A stretch of DNA of 8,595 nucleotides from RGIG3009 sp964470515 (GTDB taxonomy: Bacteria; Bacillota; Clostridia; Oscillospirales; Acutalibacteraceae): the NCBI GenBank assembly GCA_964470515.1, contig CAYYDD010000065.1, positions 1 to 8,595 on the forward strand. Direction: 5' to 3'. The translations under genes and the position numbers were made by a program. The notes below the pieces were generated by a model. That model saw only the letters and a list, made by a program, of their open reading frames with translations. It did no database searches and was not told the DNA's origin. Shown here piece after piece: positions 6,299 through 8,595 of the stretch. Every line of letters begins with the position of its first letter. Position 1 is the stretch's first letter.

Positions 6299-7213
6299 AT
6301 GTTGCAAGAAGTGTTTTATTGGATATTCAATATGAGTATAACTGCCGCCATAACCGGCATGATCATTATGTTTGTCAGATTGATTAAAAAGATTCCGAGA
6401 AGGGTAACGGTGTTTCTTTGGATAATTCCTTTTCTTAGAATGACCTTTCCGTTTGGACTAAACAGTCCTTATGGCCTGATGTCATTGATATCCAAGATCA
6501 CCACAAAAACTATCGTTGTGTATCAGCCTACTGATGATATAGCCTTCTCAATGATGAATAGCATTATGGCGGCAGATACTTATTTCCCGATAACATATAA
6601 AGTCAATATACTCGAAGATATTTTTAGTGAAGCTTCGATTGTATGGATTATTGTTTCGCTAGCAATTCTTCTGATGTTGGTTGTTACATATTTTACGACG
6701 ATTCACGAAATCAAGGATTCAACTCATCTAAAAAATAACATCTATTTATCGGAGAAAATTGTATCTCCTGCTGTATATGGTATGGTAAAGCCTAAAATTA
6801 TTTTGCCTGCAACTTACAAGGACAGAGATATTGAATTAATTGTATTGCACGAAAAAGCACATATACGCAGTTTTGATAATCTGTGGCGAATTATAGCATT
6901 TGTAATTGTTGCAGTACATTGGTTCAATCCGCTTAGTTGGTTGTTCTTAAAAGAGTTTCTTGCAGATCTCGAACTCTCTTGCGATGAGCGTGTTCTTACA
7001 AAGATTGGATCTGGCTGTGCAAAAGATTATGCATCATCATTGTTAGAAAGCAGACAAGGAGTAACTGTGTTTGCATCAGCTTTTGGAGGTGCAAAAATAC
7101 GTACGCGAATTGAAAATATATTGTCTTTTAAGAAGTTGACATGGCTTTCACTTACGGTATTTATTGCGTTAATTGGTACGATTTTCTATGTGCTGTTAAC
7201 GAATGCAGGATGA
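6299..7213 (+). CDS. BlaR1-like M56 membrane zinc metalloprotease lacking a penicillin-sensor domain
   Basis: A 304-residue integral membrane protein. Predicted helices are about 8-27, 36-50, 113-132, 196-208 and 281-300. The protease domain carries zinc motif HEKAH (184-188) and the third-ligand region DLELSCDE (223-230, Glu225 the likely ligand), plus the family sequences SPAVYGMVKPKIILP (156-170) and FGGAKIRTRIENIL (262-275). Staphylococcal BlaR1 and MecR1 are about 585 residues with an extracellular penicillin-binding domain; here the protein stops after the last helix, so it cannot sense beta-lactams that way. The 60-residue loop between helices 2 and 3 could face outside. It probably cuts the BlaI-type repressor encoded just upstream. 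ATG 6299 is chosen because an AGGTG-type site lies six bases before it; an in-frame GTG at 6290 overlapping the upstream stop is the alternative. Confidence 0.9.
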   Translation: MLQEVFYWIFNMSITAAITGMIIMFVRLIKKIPRRVTVFLWIIPFLRMTFPFGLNSPYGLMSLISKITTKTIVVYQPTDDIAFSMMNSIMAADTYFPITYKVNILEDIFSEASIVWIIVSLAILLMLVVTYFTTIHEIKDSTHLKNNIYLSEKIVSPAVYGMVKPKIILPATYKDRDIELIVLHEKAHIRSFDNLWRIIAFVIVAVHWFNPLSWLFLKEFLADLELSCDERVLTKIGSGCAKDYASSLLESRQGVTVFASAFGGAKIRTRIENILSFKKLTWLSLTVFIALIGTIFYVLLTNAG

Positions 7214-7226
7214 AAGGAGAATGAGT

Positions 7227-8219
7227 ATGAAAAGCAAACAGTTTAATCGATATTATCTGTTTTCTTGTCTTGGTGCTTTGATAGCATCGTATTATCCGTT
7301 ATCAATGGGAGTTCGTGTAATTACTGATATGCTTGTTAACGGAACTGTGATGAAGGAGAACTATCCCAAATACATCATTCCATACACACCGATCAGCGTT
7401 GCTATCATTATTGGCGTCCTCTTAATGCCCTTGTTTATCAGATTATTTAAGCGGTTCGCATTTGCTGGTGGGGCTATTTCTGCAACAGGCATTTTCTTCG
7501 GATTGGAGTGGCTGTTTGAACAGAAAGTTGTGGTGTCCACTGCTGAAACTGTCACAAAGCTTGAGGACTGGCAGATGTTTATGTGTTATGTCCCGCCAGA
7601 GGGATGGGGCGAAACCATAACTACATATAAGACACAAACAGCCGTAGATATTTTGATGGGAGATTATAATCCTGCATTCAAATTGCACTTTTATATTATT
7701 TCTGTTGTATTGATTATTACTATCTTGAATTGCTTGTATGGCTTCGGGCAAATGGTAAAGAACGGGGATAAGAAGCGTCTCAAATCTTTGATTTTGCAGT
7801 CAGTTTGTTCCCTTTCGTTCCTTGGTTTGTGTATACTCGCTTGCTTTACAGCGTTTTGGAGAGACGGAAGTATCCAAGTATCTCCTTTGTCGGCTACGTT
7901 AATGGCGGTGTTTTTTATCCTTTTAGGTGTAACAGTAGGCGTGTTTGTTGGCTCGTTCCTTTTGGGAAAACGAAAACTCGTTTCTATTTTGATTCCGTCG
8001 ATTGTGTCTTCTGTGATGACGTTCCTTATGTATATCGGCGAAATGTTCTTACTAAACGGACACTTATACAACTTTGGTTCGGGCATTATATTCAACAGTA
8101 TCCCTGGAATTGTTTTTGCTCCAATAGATTTGTTAATTATTGTGGCTTCAGGGTGTGTAACAGCTTTGATTTTCTCTTTGCTGAACAGAAAAAATTCAAA
8201 TTCAACCGAATTGTTGTAA
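7227..8219 (+). CDS. Unrecognised multi-pass membrane protein, third gene of the BlaI/BlaR1-like operon
   Basis: A 330-residue protein that I cannot place in a named family. Hydrophobic segments suggest about eight helices: 9-30, 50-71, 78-97, 153-175, 188-210, 219-247, 251-273 and 293-319. Basic clusters (RLFKRF 72-77, KNGDKKRLK 178-186, GKRK 247-250, RK 321-322) fall where the positive-inside rule wants cytoplasmic loops, with both ends inside. The largest outside loop (98-152) has Trp, Tyr, Pro and acidic residues (EDWQMFMCYVPPEGWGE, 113-129) and could bind a ligand or partner. No ATP-binding, transporter or enzyme motif is visible. AAGGAG sits seven bases before ATG 7227; the in-frame ATGs at 7203 and 7221 fit worse. 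It begins 13 bases after the protease gene ends, so it shares the transcript. Possible roles are effector, co-sensor or immunity protein, all by inference. Confidence 0.85.
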   Translation: MKSKQFNRYYLFSCLGALIASYYPLSMGVRVITDMLVNGTVMKENYPKYIIPYTPISVAIIIGVLLMPLFIRLFKRFAFAGGAISATGIFFGLEWLFEQKVVVSTAETVTKLEDWQMFMCYVPPEGWGETITTYKTQTAVDILMGDYNPAFKLHFYIISVVLIITILNCLYGFGQMVKNGDKKRLKSLILQSVCSLSFLGLCILACFTAFWRDGSIQVSPLSATLMAVFFILLGVTVGVFVGSFLLGKRKLVSILIPSIVSSVMTFLMYIGEMFLLNGHLYNFGSGIIFNSIPGIVFAPIDLLIIVASGCVTALIFSLLNRKNSNSTELL

Positions 8220-8223
8220 TAGG

Positions 8224-8254
8224 AAAGGGCACCGCTTCGGCGGTGCCTTTGCTT
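8224..8254 (+). terminator. Intrinsic terminator of the repressor/protease operon
   Basis: GGCACCGC (8228-8235) and GCGGTGCC (8240-8247) form a perfect 8-bp stem capped by TTCG, a very stable tetraloop. TTTGCTT follows, and AAA at 8224-8226 can extend the stem with the first T's past one bulged G. It begins five bases after the stop of the membrane-protein gene. Confidence 0.9.
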
Positions 8255-8306
8255 ATACCTAAACAGAATACTATTCCCACATTACGCCAACTTTATTCAC
8301 CTTACC

Positions 8307-8336
8307 TTGACAAAAGTTTCCTGCATATGGTATAAT
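8307..8336 (+). promoter_or_regulatory. Near-consensus sigma-A promoter with extended -10
   Basis: TTGACA (8307-8312) and TATAAT (8331-8336) are both perfect consensus boxes with an 18-base spacer. The TGG immediately before the -10 makes it an extended -10 promoter. Transcription should start near 8343, about 240 bases before the next start codon. No operator is evident, so expression is likely decided in the long leader. Confidence 0.9.
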
Positions 8337-8371
8337 AAAGCCACCAAGAGATCTGATGAAAATTGAATAAT

Positions 8372-8410
8372 ATGTGCCACGACAGTTACTACTGTCACCC
8401 TTTCGTTTGA
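8372..8410 (+). CDS. Possible 12-residue leader peptide
   Basis: ATG at 8372 opens a 12-codon frame, MCHDSYYCHPFV, ended by TGA at 8408-8410. It starts one base after the TAA of a five-codon frame (8356-8370), so re-initiation is possible; no good ribosome site directly precedes it. Its codons cover the GACAGT/ACTGTC hairpin, and its first codons cover bases that can pair with the terminator's left arm, so ribosome position here could affect the attenuator. Enrichment in Tyr, Cys and His is suggestive but may be chance in such a short frame. Confidence 0.4.
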   Translation: MCHDSYYCHPFV

Positions 8411-8439
8411 AAGATAACGATCATCCATTTAGAGTTATA

Positions 8440-8538
8440 GACTCGTACATACATCGGCACGGAACATTTTTAAGCGAACCGATACAGTTCGCTCATTTGT
8501 GTTTCCGTCTCGATGTAAGTGCGAGTCTTTTTGTTTTG
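8440..8538 (+). terminator. Attenuator-type terminator in the leader
   Basis: Bases 8440-8456 pair with 8511-8527 (16 of 17 positions, one A-A mismatch and one wobble). The stem continues through CGGAA (8460-8464) with TTCCG (8503-8507) and ends in the perfect 7-bp apical hairpin AGCGAAC (8473-8479) / GTTCGCT (8487-8493). TTTTTGTTTT follows immediately at 8528-8538. This is an intrinsic terminator inside the leader, about 43 bases before the start codon, and downstream of a very strong promoter, so readthrough is the probable control point. Confidence 0.8.
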
Positions 8539-8580
8539 CTCTCGCCTTGATTACATACGAAATCGAAAGGTGGAATGCAG

Positions 8581-8595
8581 ATGATTGTAGCAAAA
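8581..8595 (+). CDS. 5' end of a gene cut by the window edge
   Basis: ATG at 8581 opens MIVAK and runs off the window. AGGTGG (8568-8573) is seven bases upstream, a good ribosome site; an in-frame ATG at 8575 is too close to it. Five residues cannot identify the product. Aspartate kinases and some ABC-type ATPases can begin similarly, but this is only a hint. The strong promoter and attenuated leader show that the gene is regulated at elongation. Confidence 0.7.

Larger units (their letters stand above)
8343..8580 (+). promoter_or_regulatory. Long structured 5' leader of the gene at 8581
   Basis: About 238 untranslated bases separate the predicted transcription start from the start codon. 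Local hairpins are GACAGT-TACT-ACTGTC (8381-8396), CTTTC-GTTT-GAAAG (8400-8413) and the long terminator hairpin at 8440-8527. Two short open frames lie near the 5' end: ATG AAA ATT GAA TAA (8356-8370) and, one base later, a 12-codon frame (8372-8410). I searched by eye for lysine, SAM, TPP, FMN, M-box, T-box and c-di-GMP riboswitch signatures and saw none. The layout fits transcription attenuation, by a leader peptide or an unknown ligand-binding RNA. Confidence 0.65.

Noticed and set aside
5937..7213. Beta-lactam resistance regulation (blaI-blaR1 or mecI-mecR1 proper)
   Set aside because: The protease has no penicillin-binding sensor domain, and no beta-lactamase or PBP2a gene follows; the SxxK hydrolase at 105-1862 is far away and transcribed in the other direction.
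7805..8335. A plus-strand open frame overlapping the membrane-protein gene and its terminator
   Set aside because: It is in a different frame within a well-supported gene, rich in Phe/Cys/Arg typical of shadow frames, and runs through the terminator into the next promoter.
8353..8412. Hammerhead ribozyme core (CTGATGA at 8353-8359 and GAAA at 8409-8412)
   Set aside because: The required stem between the two core elements cannot be formed from the flanking bases, and no fitting stem I or III is visible; such short motifs occur by chance.
8566..8580. T-box-like GGTGGAA near the end of the leader
   Set aside because: It lacks the ACCGCG remainder, lies after the terminator instead of before it, and is simply the ribosome site of the gene at 8581.
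1..8595. CRISPR arrays, insertion sequences, tRNA or rRNA genes
   Set aside because: No regularly spaced repeats, transposase motifs, terminal inverted repeats or tRNA cloverleaf sequences were seen by eye.

Overview
The window looks like chromosomal DNA of a Gram-positive anaerobe of the class Clostridia, probably a gut Oscillospirales/Ruminococcaceae-type organism. The grounds are AGGAGG ribosome sites before almost every gene, a clostridial-type Cys-rich FeoB preceded by a free-standing small FeoA, Thr-rich linkers on the surface protein, and a BlaI/BlaR1-type regulatory pair. This assignment is inference from gene style; there is no rRNA or other marker gene.

Layout. Positions 1-52 hold the last codons of a plus-strand gene, followed by a perfect hairpin with a T tract (63-116). 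A two-gene minus-strand operon follows, transcribed from a good sigma-A promoter at 3364-3392: a membrane-anchored CapA-type metallophosphatase (1869-3332), then six bases later a class-C-beta-lactamase-fold serine hydrolase (105-1862). Divergent from it is the plus-strand ferrous iron uptake operon feoA-feoB (3459-5761), whose two genes overlap by 10 bases. Two hairpins close it, the second a strong 18-bp terminator (5827-5866).

Base composition then changes sharply: the left part is GC-rich and the right part AT-rich (sampled rows give 35/60 GC inside feoB and 21/60 in the right-hand operon). The right-hand operon has a BlaI/MecI-type repressor (5937-6293), a BlaR1-like M56 membrane zinc protease without a penicillin-sensor domain (6299-7213), and an unrecognised protein with about eight membrane helices (7227-8219). 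Its promoter is overlaid by two directly abutting 18-bp palindromes, the expected sites for autorepression. The likely logic is that the protease senses a membrane or envelope signal, inactivates the repressor and releases its own operon; the third protein would be the effector, a co-sensor or an immunity factor. It ends in a UUCG-loop terminator (8224-8254).

The last 290 bases carry a near-consensus extended -10 promoter (8307-8336), an untranslated leader of about 240 bases containing a possible 12-codon leader peptide and a long attenuator-type terminator hairpin (8440-8538), and the first codons of a gene cut by the window edge (8581-). The operator-controlled repressor/protease/membrane-protein cassette and this attenuated leader are the most interesting parts.
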